Below are positions 22,601 through 33,496 of a stretch of 64,000 nucleotides of DNA, piece by piece (position 1 is the first letter of the stretch; the number at the start of each line of letters is the position of its first letter). Position numbers and translations under genes: made by a program. Origin of the DNA: Campylorhamphus procurvoides (taxonomy: Eukaryota; Chordata; Aves; Passeriformes; Dendrocolaptidae). Where the stretch lies: assembly GCA_013396655.1 (NCBI GenBank), contig WBMV01000073.1:1-64000 (forward strand), read 5' to 3'. The notes under the pieces were generated by a model that saw nothing but the letters and a program-made list of their open reading frames with translations, ran no database searches and was not told the origin of the DNA.

Positions 22601-24985
22601 CAATCAGTGAGCAAACACTGCAGTTTTGCAGATAAATGGCTGCAAATAGGTGGTAGCCAGTGCCTGAGGATCATCCGGGAGATTCCTGGAGCCTCCTTTG
22701 TGCTGCAAGCCCTGACCCTGCTTGTAAATTGAAGCAGCAGGAGCTATTGAGCTGCCTGAGTTCCCCTTTGCCTTCCCCCTTCAACACATCCCAGGGCCAG
22801 AACCAATACTCTTTAAAAATGAATGAGGTTATTCTGTGCTGCTGCTGCCCAGCTGGGATGTACAGACCTGCTGCTAAGCTCCAGCCAGGAGCAGGTCTTT
22901 CATGGCCAAGTGACACATTCTTGAAACTCAGCGGCTCTGAGCTTTTGTCTGTCCTTGAGGAGCTCCCTTAGAGCTGCTCTAGGGCATTTGCAGCCACAGG
23001 TGAGGGAGAGGGAGGAGAAGGAAGAGGAGAAGGTTATATCCCCTCAGTATTACTGGCATTAACTGAGCAGCCTTTGCCAGCAGTCTAAACAAAGTCTCCT
23101 CGCTCCTGACATGAATCCACCTCCCTTAGGTTTCGCCTTGACCACAGAAGCCTTTTCACACATCTGCTGCTGTTTGCTTAGCTCACATGTTGTTTCCTTT
23201 AGTCATTATGTGGTCTCCAGTAAAGCATTCTCTGCCTGTTAGGAGACTGGGAAAAAATCCCCATGATCAAAGCTCTACTTTCCTTTCCCGAAAAGATGAA
23301 GAGCAAGCTGCCAGGTCAGTGGGCAGAAACATCCAAGAAATTCACTTGTGACAGTCAAAAAGGGATTCAACAAGCCATGCTGGGAGGATGGTGGTGCCAG
23401 TCTGTCCCCTGGAAGTTCCTTTCATGGCATGACTTGCTGCCTTGTCCTGCAACTGCCCACTGCCTTTTCCCCCTGGGCTTCTGGCACAGGTTTCTGCTTT
23501 GCTCAAATATTAAGACTATCCAAAGAAAGGTTGTGGCACAAAAGTTTTAGTTTGAAACCAGAGAAATATTGGCTTCTTCCAGGAGCATTGCACACCTCTG
23601 CCATCAGCCTGTCCCCCAAGGTCCTGCATGCCCACCTGGGAGGCTGGGTGTCCCAGGGCTCCATTCCCACCAGGGCTTCCCAGACCCCTCGGGCCAGGAC
23701 TCATCAAGCTGGGGATTGTAACACCCTGTTGGATGGGTGTTAAGACCAGCTCGTGCTGACACTGGATGGATCCCTGGATGGACCAGCTGACCAGGCATGC
23801 TTGGATCTATGTCAGGTCTGAGATACTCTGGAAGTGTCCCATGGAAGAGCAGAAAATCAGAAGGGAATGTAATTATCTGAGACACAATAGTTTCTGCAAG
23901 AAAACTGCCCCACACATGTGTAACAAAGGTTTACATGGATGCTGAGACTGTCAGTGGTGTTGGGATGTAGGAGGGACCAGGGCCCTGGGGCTCTGGCTGT
24001 GGGGTCCCTGGGGAGCCTGGGGCTAAGACCCAGGTGAGAGCTGAGCTGAACCTCAGCAGAGGCCACATCTTCCCTGAGAGCACTGCCAGTGACTCGGGAA
24101 GGTACAAATCACTTCCCTTAGTGGCTGCCTATTAGGTGGTTTCTGGGGACCTGCCAAGATAAAAGAAAAATGTACTAGATATTGTTAGCTGAAATGAGGT
24201 TGGAGCAAGTGCTGGAGGCAGGGGAGCAGCCTCTGCTGGGCATCCCTGGCTGAAGAGCACAAGTCTGCCTTCCCTCCTGGCACTTGTAGGCTGGTGGAGT
24301 ACAGAGGTGGCTGTGGGTGCCAGGAACAACTCCTGACTGCACCACTCACTCCTCCCAATCTGTCCCAGCCTGTCCCTGCAGTGGGACATCCCATCACAGG
24401 GATGGAGAGAGGCACTGAGATCCACAGCAGGTGTGCAGGGCTGTATTTGCACCGTGGGATGGATCCCAGTGTCCTGGCTGTCATGGGTGTGGTGGCTCCC
24501 ACTGACCACTGCTCTGCTTTGCCTTCCAGCACAGCTACCGGGAGGTGGGGATCCTGCTGCTCTACCTGGCCGTGGGGGTCTCTGTCTTCTCCGGAGTGGC
24601 CTACACTGCCGAGAAGGAGGAAGATGTTGGCTTTGACACCATCCCGGCGTGCTGGTGGTGGGGCACGGTCAGCATGACCACTGTGGGGTATGGTGATGTG
24701 GTGCCCGTCACGGTGGCAGGGAAGCTGGCTGCCTCGGGCTGCATCCTGGGGGGCATCCTGGTCGTGGCACTGCCCATCACCATCATCTTCAACAAGTTCT
24801 CCCACTTCTACCGCAAGCAGAAGGCGCTGGAGGCGGCCGTGAGGAACAGCGGGAAGAAGGACCACGAGGAGGTGGAGAGCATCTCCAGCCGCGAGCGAGA
24901 CTCGGAGGCTCTGAGCGAGACCTCCCTGGACAGAGGCAGCCCCGACCGCCGTGGTCTGACCCCCGGCGCCCACCCCAGCCCCTGA
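18691..24985 (+). CDS. KCNS1: KCNS1, silent voltage-gated potassium channel subunit Kv9.1
   Basis: Two coding exons (18691-19656 and 24530-24985) give a complete 473-residue protein. In order: T1/BTB tetramerisation domain (about 15-125) with the zinc-binding H-X5-C-X20-CC set at His90, Cys96, Cys117 and Cys118; S1 (188-207), S2 (229-248), S3 (258-276), S4 (291-315) with Arg297, Arg300, Arg303, Lys306 and Arg309; S5 (328-350); pore with TVGYGD (373-378); S6 (386-412). S6 has Pro-Ile-Thr (404-406) in place of the PVP/PIP bend of conducting Kv channels, the hallmark of Kv9 subunits. Kv9 proteins do not conduct alone but join Kv2.1/Kv2.2 in the plasma membrane and alter their gating. The ATG has A at -3 and G at +4. 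Kv9.1 fits better than Kv9.2 because of S1-S3 and linker sequence and the STK4 neighbour. Human KCNS1 is 526 aa; this one is shorter at the N terminus, the S1-S2 linker and the tail. Confidence 0.95.
19657..24529 (+). other. KCNS1 intron between S4 and S5 exons
   Basis: 4,873 bases bounded by GTAAAC and GCCTTCCAG. No embedded gene is recognised. An AT-rich islet at about 21840-21960 carries a GACGTC palindrome (21872-21877), two ATAAATTA/TTAATCATAA-type motifs and a GTTAAC, and may be regulatory. Confidence 0.85.
24530..24985 (+). CDS. KCNS1: KCNS1 coding exon B (S5, pore, S6, C-terminal tail)
   Basis: 456 nt, 151 residues plus TGA. It starts [10 protein letters not shown] directly after the acceptor, contains the TVGYGD filter and the PIT-type S6, then [21 protein letters not shown], typical of Kv9.1. 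The last ~45 residues are Ser/Glu/Arg-rich and poorly conserved within the family, ending Pro-Ser-Pro. Confidence 0.95.
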   Translation, partial: HSYREVGILLLYLAVGVSVFSGVAYTAEKEEDVGFDTIPACWWWGTVSMTTVGYGDVVPVTVAGKLAASGCILGGILVVALPITIIFNKFSHFYRKQKALEAAVRNSGKKDHEEVESISSRERDSEALSETSLDRGSPDRRGLTPGAHPSP

Positions 24986-26790
24986 CCCACCCCTCTGTGG
25001 CACTGGGGCACGCGGGACCTGCTTGCTCACAGCAGAGGAGCTGGGCTCTCCCTGTCTTGCACCACAGCTGGCATCACCCCTGCCCTGCCAAGGACAGGAG
25101 GGGTGGGAGGAGATGCCCAGTGGGTGCTGGCTGCTCCCAGCCCGTGGGATGCAGCGGTTGGGTTTCCCTGGATGTGTTTCAGCCTTCACCCTGCTCCCCT
25201 GTGGCTGCAAATGAGGGCTGTGGTGCTGGACATACTCCTGCCAAAAAGGGAGGGAGAAAAAAGATGCAGGTGACCTCTTACCAGGCACTGCCCCAGCTGG
25301 GTGGAGGGGGATTTTCCTCTGCCGTTTGTTGTCCAGGGTGAAGCCAAATAACTCGAGGGTGAGGCAGCCCCTGACCAGGCTCACTGCCCTTTCAGGTCCT
25401 CTGCCAGGTTGGCATCAAGTCCAGCCCCAGCCTTGTCCTACCCCCAACTGGAAACAGCCTCAAAAGGCTCAACTGCTCCTCCAGCCATAAAGGAAAAGGG
25501 GCTGTAAATGAGTCTGTATAGCAGGAGAGGTGGTGTCAGCTCAGGGTGAGCCCCACTGTTCTCAGTCCCTGCAGTGGGACCAACCGGACTTCCACTGTGG
25601 ATGGGGTTTATCTGCTCTCCTGCACTGCCACTGCTGGGATCCCCAGGGATCTGGGGTTGGGGCTGTGCTGTGAGTGTGGCACAGCCAGGAGCACTGTCCA
25701 TGCAGAGGGAGCACCAGCCAGGGGTAACCAGGCAAAAGGGACGTTGTTCTCTGAGGCAGAAGCTGCTGAAGGGGATCAAGCAGGGGGAACTGAGGAGTCA
25801 CTCCCAGTGGGGCTTTCCCCACATGCCCTTCACTCCATGGCAATGCTATGCTATGGGAGCCCAGGGGCTGCACCAACCCATGATGGGGTAGAAGAGACAA
25901 CCAAAGCCAGCTGGGCTTGGCACATGCCCCGATCCTCCTCACCACAACCCCCAGCCTGGCTTCATTCTGCCTCTTCCCTCCTTGCCTCAGGGCCAGGCAG
26001 GGGCAGGAGAGCTGTGAGGAGGGGGTCACACTGCCCTGGGTGTCCTTGCTGTCCCCCCAGGGAGCTGAGCTCGCTGGGTGCCAATGCACTCACCTTCCCC
26101 CTGCCTGGAGGGAGCACCCCCATGCCCGTGGGAGAGCTGGGGCAGAGGAGACCCTGCACTGCTCCTTGGTGACCAGGCACCTCAATACCTGGAGCATTGG
26201 ACTCCCTTCCTGCCTGGACCCCCAACCCACCTGAGCACATTCTGGGCTGCTCCCAGCACAGCATTAACTCCTTACAGAGTTTTCCCTTGCCCCCATGGTT
26301 CTCTGTTTGGAAATTGTGCAGCTCTGTCGTGCACAGAGGAATACACCCAGCAATGCCTGTTCTGAGCAAGAGAAATGTGCATCCTGCAATCCCCAAATCG
26401 GCTCAAAACCACGTTGTTAGCTGCAGGATGACCCCAGCTACCTGGATCATGGGGTTTCCTGCTGCCTGTCCTGGCTGGGTGTTCCAGCACAGCCACAGTT
26501 GCCGGTGCTGGCTCTGCCTGTGGCAATCTGCTGACTACAGGCAAGAAAAGCCAAACCAATGCCAGTGCAGGTCCAGCCTTTCTGAATCCCAGTGAGGGTC
26601 CCCAGGGAACACTGGTGTGGGAGAGGAGGGTGTTCACGCTTCTGGCATCATCAAGTCTTCCAGTACCGATGGTTTGTGGTCCGCTCTGTGCTTAGTGTTG
26701 CTGTGAGCTGGGACTGGTGAGCTTCTCTGCCAGCTCCGACTGGCTCCCACTGCACTGTTACTTGAATAAAGGAAGGAGTTTCCCCTTCTC
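24986..26790 (+). other. presumed KCNS1 3' UTR
   Basis: About 1.8 kb of GC-rich sequence without coding signal, ending at AATAAA (26765-26770). Composition turns AT-rich directly after it, consistent with the end of a transcript. The extent is inferred from the first canonical signal downstream of the stop codon. Confidence 0.5.
26765..26770 (+). terminator. likely KCNS1 poly(A) signal
   Basis: AATAAA in a plus-strand position about 1.78 kb after the KCNS1 stop codon. I noticed no other AATAAA between the stop codon and this one. No transcript data are available to confirm use. Confidence 0.5.
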
Positions 26791-26935
26791 ACCATAAATA
26801 TTCCAGTAGCAAAATGTATTAAAATGTGAAGAGTAAATTACATCTACTAATGAAAAAGCATTATGCAAATAATTAGGAGCATGTAAATTAATTTTCTATC
26901 TATGCATGGGATGCATACTGTATATTTTATTAAAG
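26785..26935. promoter_or_regulatory. candidate POU/homeodomain regulatory islet
   Basis: An abrupt AT-rich islet holding a perfect octamer ATGCAAAT (26863-26870) that runs into TAATTAG (26870-26876), plus further TAAT/ATTA and ATGCAT motifs. Density and sharp borders resemble conserved non-coding elements. It could alternatively be ordinary AT-rich spacer. Confidence 0.35.
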
Positions 26936-29900
26936 ACCTCAGTGACCTGCTGTGGATGCTGGTTTCTGTTTCGTGGCAGCTTCACGTGCCCGTGCTCGTG
27001 CAGCCCATGGGCTGAGACAGGGCTGGATCAGCAGGCTGGGGCAAACAGGAGCAGTCGAGCTGCTCCCACAGCACTGCAGGTCCCTGCCATCCAGCTCCAG
27101 CACTTCCTGGAGCACAGCAGAGATCCCACCTTATCCCTGCTCCGGATGGTGAGTGACATGTAGTCCTTGTGCTTGGACCACTGGTATCATTCTGTCTGGA
27201 GCAGTTTGGATAACCCACCTCCTCAAGGATCACTGAATGGGGCATTCCTGGGGTGCCAGGGAATGGGTTGGAACTGGTGGGCTCTGGGAGAAGCCACACA
27301 GGGAACCAGCCACCACTGCTGGGAGGGAGAGAACCTTGGTACTGGGTGTGGCCTCGCTGATGCTCTGAAATGAGGGGGCTGTCTCTAGGCTGTTGCTCTG
27401 CAGGGACTCACTGGGGAGGGCAGGACTTACCACTGCTCTCCCTGTGTCAGGTGCATTCCTCTGCTGGGTGTGATAGGAGTCAGGGGTAAAAACAGAATTT
27501 AATCTCTATTCCTTTGACAGCTTTTCCATCAAAAAAATAAAAGTCCACAAGCTGCTAATCTTTCCAAGGGAAAAGCTCCCCTACCTTGGAGGCTATAAAC
27601 AGTGCAGGACATCCGTCCAGCCCCCCTCTGGCACACAAACACCAGCAGCTCTCAGAGGGGGCTGGTGCACAAAAGCTCCAAGCTCTGGTTTGGGAAAGCC
27701 ACCAAAGATGTTTTCTTTTTTTAGCCTCCTGCTTGCACTCTGTGAAGACATTAGGATTTGTATGGCTCTGAGTAACTGCACCAGGAAAATCCTCCCACTG
27801 CTGTGCAGGCAGATCTAGCAGAGCTGGAGTTCTGCAGAGCAGGGAAGAGCTGGGTGCAGGAAGGTGCCCAGCAGCAGTGGGTGATCACAGCCCACGCTCG
27901 TGCTACAGAGACACGTCTGTGCAGCAGCCACGGGCTGCCAGGACGGGTCTCACTTACTATTTCTAAGGCAAGGAGGAAACTCATGTTCTTTTGCTAATCC
28001 CTAATCAGTTTTCCTGAGTGACTGCGTTTTCATTTGGTACAGTGGGTAAATCAATTACACACTTTATCAGGTTATTCCTACAAAGCTGCTTTCCACATTC
28101 ACAAAATGATTGATGAAAGCATGACTCTCTTGCCTCCAGGGAATGGTGATTAAGAAGTGACCTTATTAAGCTATTTAATGCAGCTGAGAATTAGACAACT
28201 CTGCTCAAAGAGACAAAATAAACTTTCATTACTTTTGTTTGAAATTTCTTTTCTCTTGCCAGCTTTCAGATCTGTGACTACCCCGTGCATGGTCTGTGCA
28301 CTCAGCTGGTTATTGGGAAACTGGAAGGTTTTAAAAGGCTTGATCTGCAGGAAGGGAAGTCTCTTCACTAACTCTCTCCTGCTCACAGGTTCCTACAGCC
28401 CTGCTGACCTCAGTAAAAACCTGGGCTGACTGCTTGAGCACACTCCTGATGTGTTAAATCAGTTTTACTTGTATTTACTGAACTCTGTAAGCAGTTCAGT
28501 AAAGACAAACAGTGTAATAACTCTATTCTTGGTTTTACAAAAGAATACTAAAACACTTCCTCCTGGTAGTGGTTTATGTGAACCATAGCTGTCAACTTAG
28601 CTGTAGGAAACACACAGTCTCAAGGCTTCCATTCTAAGTGCCTGAGAAAGCCAAATGAACAGCCTTGACACATGAAATTAAATTAACCAAATATGCCCAG
28701 ACAGGTCACAGCATTTCAGGGAATGAAAACCTACAGGGCAGGTGTGCAGGGAGGCACAAAACCAGCCATGCACGTCCACATCCAGACCTCGAGTCTGGTG
28801 GGAGCAGCATGGGGGCAAAACTGCCCCGCACCTTTTTCAAGACCACCCACTCTATGGTGAAGGAGTGATGATCCAGAGCTTGTGAGCCCCTTGGGCTGAG
28901 GAAAATCCACCCTACAGCTCAGCCATCCAATGTCTGTGAAGAGGCAGGTCTGCAAGAGGCTGCTGTGACCACTCAGGATGGCACTCAGGGCTCCCTCTGT
29001 TTCCAGTGCTGTATTGATTTGAACAGTGTGGACAACCTAGAGGGGGGTAGAACAGACTGTGTGTCCTTCATAGATGGAATTGAAGTTTTAAAGTTTTTAA
29101 AGACATTGGCTATCCTCCCGGGCTCTTAAATTAAAGGACAATTATCTTTCAGTGTGGAAAGAGCTGATGGTTTTTCCCTGGTTTGACCCTTCAGAATTTT
29201 GCCAGAGTGATTAGTGCAATGAAAAATCGTCAGCTCTTGAGGCAGGGCTGTCAGCCAATGCTCAGAGCATTTATCCAAGCTCAGACGCTTTTGGCCTGTG
29301 GACAGGAGGAAATGGGACAAAATGAGGGTGTAGAAAATGAGTAGCTGGGCATGCAGAACACTGGCACTACAGCCCCTGTACCTTGGTGCTGACAATTGTT
29401 AATAACAGCTGGGGTTTCAGGCTTAGTGGAGAGTTGACTTTTTCCCCTTACTGGGGAGAAGAACCTGGCTAAACATCAGTCCCAGCTCACACTTGTCAGT
29501 GTTGGGTTTGTTAGTTACATGCAGTTAATATTTGTGCAGTGCTGCCAGCAGGAAGGGAGCACACACGAACACTGCACTAGAAACACAACCCTCCCTTTGT
29601 TCTGGGCCTCCACAATATCCTGGTAGCATTGCTGAGGATATGGGAGAGCTCCAGGCTTTCCCAGTTACTAGAAATGCCTGCAGCCTCCCTCCCTTTGATT
29701 TCCACGCTCCTTCCTAGCATTTAAAAGCTCACATCTATTTGGTTTCTTCCGGGATTGCTAACCAAGGCTGACTCCTGAATGAATGCTGTCGCTGCTCCTG
29801 TTAGTCATCCCTCCAGGACAGATTTAGTAACTGCTCAGGGAAACCACGTCGAAGCCAACAGTTCACCATGGGAAGGCAGCACCCACTCACTGTCAGCTTC

Positions 29901-30339
29901 ATCTTTTTCTGAGCTAGAAAGCTCAAAGTGAGCCAGAATTAGGAGTGAGCCTCTACCCTCACCTGTTGTGTAGGAAGGTGGATAAATGGGTATGTACCTA
30001 GTCCCAGACCTGACTGCAGGCTCAGGGAAGTTGCTGCAGAGACAGCAAGGAGCTACACCAGACTTCAGCATCCCCCTTTGCCAGAGCACCCTGTGGGGAA
30101 AATGCCTCTCCTGCATAACTGGAGCTCCAGGCAGGGCTGCCCATGCTTCTCACTGTGGGGAACTGCCTGTTCCAAAATGTTTATCTGACGTGTTTACTGC
30201 CTGTGTTCCTGAAAGCTTGTACTCTCCTCCAGAATGTTGCATAACATTGGCTGACTAGAGGTCCATCATGTTAAAAATTGTCCCAATAAGCAATAAAACA
30301 CCAAAGCATTTTAATGCACAAATATGAGTCACGACACCA
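26936..30339. other. KCNS1/STK4 convergent intergenic spacer
   Basis: No gene recognised. Two transcripts converge on it (KCNS1 from the left, STK4 from the right). GC content falls visibly through this stretch. Short open frames are uninformative. Confidence 0.6.
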
Positions 30340-30359
30340 ATGCTTTCAGAGAGGGACAG

Positions 30360-30365
30360 TTTATT
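30360..30365 (-). terminator. likely STK4 distal poly(A) signal
   Basis: TTTATT on the plus strand, i.e. AATAAA on the minus strand, followed within 30 bases (minus strand) by a GT-rich stretch TTGGTGTCGTG, as expected of a cleavage site near 30335-30345. Confidence 0.5.
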
Positions 30366-32130
30366 TGCCCCTTTGAACAAATAAGGCAAAATATTTGAGA
30401 AGGATCAAACAAAATCTCCTGTATCAAACTGAGAGGACTGCAATAAAAGTTACTATTTCATACATATACAAACTAAAGACCCAACACTATTATATACAAA
30501 CAGCCAGATCTTACAAAATAGCATTTCAAGTCAGCAGTTTATGCCAGTGTTGCTAATTTTTTTTTGTTACAAAAAAGTTAAAGCTACAAACTTCACATTT
30601 GTAAGTCTCACATGACTGACATAATCAGTATCTCTGGGTTTTAGAAGCAAAGAGAATGGTTTGTCCAGAACCCTTTCAGCAATGCAGATGGACCCAAGGA
30701 GCACACAAATGTAGCTTCACAATTAAGCAAGTTTTTTTGCTTAAAAACGTTGTCAGAACAACCTTCCCTTATGGTACCTGACTTGGTCTTAGCCTGGAGG
30801 ACTCTGAGAAGTGAACAGGTACTGTTCTCCCAGACACTCCACAAAGGGACCAAAAAGGGAAATATTTTCTCTAACAGACTGAAAATCGGTGAAGAGAAAA
30901 TAATTCCTCTGCATTACAGCTCTAAGTGCAAGAACAGCGTTAAGTCTCAGCCACTGCAAGCATTCAAGAAAGGTTCAAAGACAGTTAAACCATTGGACCA
31001 CTTTTACTTATTTTGGTTCATTTGCTATATTTTAAGACAATCACGTCAGCAAAGCAGAATATTTCAAGAGTGCTTACATTCAGTTACAGCAGTCACAGGT
31101 TGCATATTCTGTAAATAGACACCACCTCGTGGTGTTTCACCTAAAACTTGGGGTTCCTAATGCCCTCTGATCACTACAAAGTTACCTACACAGTGCACAA
31201 GTTAAACTGCTCCCAGCAGAACCTGTTTGATCTATGCCACATGCAGGCAGTGCAGAGTTTACCATACCATGTGTCTGTATGTCCATCACACCAGAGGTGC
31301 TGGGATAGAGCCATCCAAGTGACTAATAAAAGATCCAGCACAGCCCAGAGAACTCCCTCCTAAGCTGGGGGAGTTTCTTTGATGCAAAGGATGCTCATGA
31401 ATATTGCTCATAATAAAGACAAGATTAGGGCAAAGTGTATTGCACAGATTCCAATGAGCACGGTATGAGCCCTGATGTTTCCCAATACCTGAGACTCTGA
31501 TTGCTGGTTATCCCAGGATGAACTCTTCCTTCAGCACCCTGCATACACTGCTTACTGCCTCCCTTTTCCTTAGGGACAGCTTGCTGAACCCCAACACAGC
31601 TGTGACCCCAATGCATATCAAACAGAGACAAACTGATGCAACCAGACCTGCAGAGGGTAAGAATGGCTTGGTTCCTTTCACTGCTATGGAGCAGATCTGT
31701 TAACATAGCCAAGAGTCTGCTCTAAGGGGAAAACAAGACCCTACAGAGGCACGAAATGAACACTTCACCTCTCTAGCAGCACTTTCAGGAGACATTGCTG
31801 TTTAATTATCTAGGTGATGTACCAAGGCCTGTTTCAGAAGATCGACGTGGAAACTGTTCCCTCTAACAGAGCAAAAAGAAAATAAATTGGTAGAAATACT
31901 TGCTCTGTCCAAACATTTCATCATAGTCTGGGAACACCTAAAACTACACACCTCTGCTGTTACAGCCCTTGGGGCAGAGGCATCACTGTCTTTGCCCTGC
32001 AAATAGGCTCTTTCCTTTTTTTTTACTCTCCTCTGTCTGGTGTGAGCTGACTGCACCGTCCTCACAGCGATTGTACACGCCGGGGCATTGTCATTGACTG
32101 ACCTTTACTGGGCAGGACAACTAGGGAAAT

Positions 32131-32167
32131 TAAAAAAACACAACAAAACAACAAACAAACAAACACA
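32131..32167 (+). repeat. A/C-rich (AAC/AAAC) simple repeat
   Basis: Repeating AAC and AAAC units, inside the presumed STK4 3' UTR. Length polymorphism is likely. Confidence 0.7.
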
Positions 32168-32364
32168 AGAGCATCCAGAGGAACTGGAAGAGACTGAGCC
32201 TCTTCCAGCAGGACATCAGTAATTGTCTTCTCATCCAGATCAACTCCGCCTTTGCTCCACCACCATAAATGCACATCTTTGTTAATTCAACAGTCTTTAC
32301 TTTCACTTCAACTCTGCTGATGTGCTAAACCTTGCAGAAATGTGAACGATTGTGAAATCAAGTT

Positions 32365-32370
32365 TTTATT
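32365..32370 (-). terminator. possible proximal STK4 poly(A) signal
   Basis: AATAAA on the minus strand about 970 bases after the STK4 stop codon. It may produce a shorter 3' UTR isoform. Based on the hexamer only. Confidence 0.3.
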
Positions 32371-33337
32371 CAAGCATCTAAAGATGTAAATTTGAAGTGA
32401 AGCCTACAAAATATTTCACAAGCTGTGGAGATTTTTAAGTCCTCTCAGACACAGCCAAAGTACCCAATTCCTGAGAGAGGTTCACACAACTTCCACTCAT
32501 TCAGGTGCTGTTTCCTTTCCCCAGCACTCCATTGTCAGCAAGGTCTCCCTGAAGAACATTTTCAAACAGACAGACGAAGGGGAATCAGATCACTGATTGG
32601 CTTTTGGTTTTAAATTGGTGTGGATTGTAAATTACAGAACATAATTTCTTATGGAGGCACAAAATGCTTTAACTACTTGTATAAATTGATAAAGGACACA
32701 AAAAGAGGACAAAACTGAGGTCTAGAAGAAACCACACTTGCTTAAAGCACACAGTGTAAGGCATGGGGCTTATTACAGGCTTTTTAAAAACTGAGATTTA
32801 AGTTTCTTTCAAAAGGCTGGAACAGTTTGTACAAGTTCTCACCTGCTCTCTTCAGTGACCTAAAACTTATCAGTACCTTAACAGTAGAAAAAGACAGTTA
32901 ACAGCTTGAAATTGAGTCTGTGCACTCACAAAGAAAAACAAAAACAAAAACCCCCATAAAAGATGCAGCTGTTAAATACCACAATGTGTATTAACTTAAC
33001 CCAAAGTGGATTCCTGAAAGTTCAGTTGAAAAGAGAGTGAGCCAACTTTCATTAGCCTATTTCTATCTGTTCCTCTGGTTTAAAAACCAATCCTCCTAAA
33101 AACAGTAACAGAACTCCTTCAGAATAATGTTTTAAATACATGTCTAACATTAAAACATACCACCAGGATTTTCCACGGAATGGCATTCCTGAGTTCACAA
33201 AGGTGCTATGGAAAAATAAATGAGCAGAAGTATTGCCCTCTATTTTGCTAGCATATTTCAATAGAAATCAATCTGTTCAGTAGTCATAAAAGCAGGGAGC
33301 TGATTGTTTGAGGCTGGAAGAACGTTCTACCCGTGGC

Positions 33338-33496
33338 TCAGAAGTTCTGCTGCCGCCGCTTCTTGGCTTCGATGGCATCGAGGATGGGCTGCCGCTTGGA
33401 CTGGTATTTCTGGCGGATTTCCTCAATCTCCTGCTCCATCATGGGGTCCAGGGCTGAGAGCCTCCTCTGCAGCTCATCCACACTCCACGTCTTCAG
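33338..33496 (-). CDS. STK4: STK4 last coding exon (SARAH domain)
   Basis: 159 nt on the minus strand: acceptor TGCTTAG, then 52 codons from Leu-Lys-Thr-Trp to Asn-Phe and TGA at 33338-33340. Phase 0 at its start. It contains LQRRLSALDPM, which overlaps the second nuclear export signal described for MST1, followed by the coiled helix MEQEIEEIRQKYQSKRQP. Confidence 0.95.
   Translation of the reverse strand: MKTWSVDELQRRLSALDPMMEQEIEEIRQKYQSKRQPILDAIEAKKRRQQNF

Larger units (their letters stand above)
30340..33337 (-). other. presumed STK4 3' UTR
   Basis: About 3 kb of AT-rich sequence between the STK4 stop codon and a minus-strand AATAAA at 30360-30365. A second minus-strand AATAAA at 32365-32370 could give a shorter form. 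An (AAC)-type simple repeat lies at 32131-32167. No coding signal is seen. Vertebrate STK4 messages have long 3' UTRs, in line with this. Confidence 0.55.

Noticed and set aside
24185..25384. 399-codon open frame on the minus strand over the second KCNS1 exon
   Set aside because: Antisense shadow of a real exon and of GC-rich flanks. No start context or domain.
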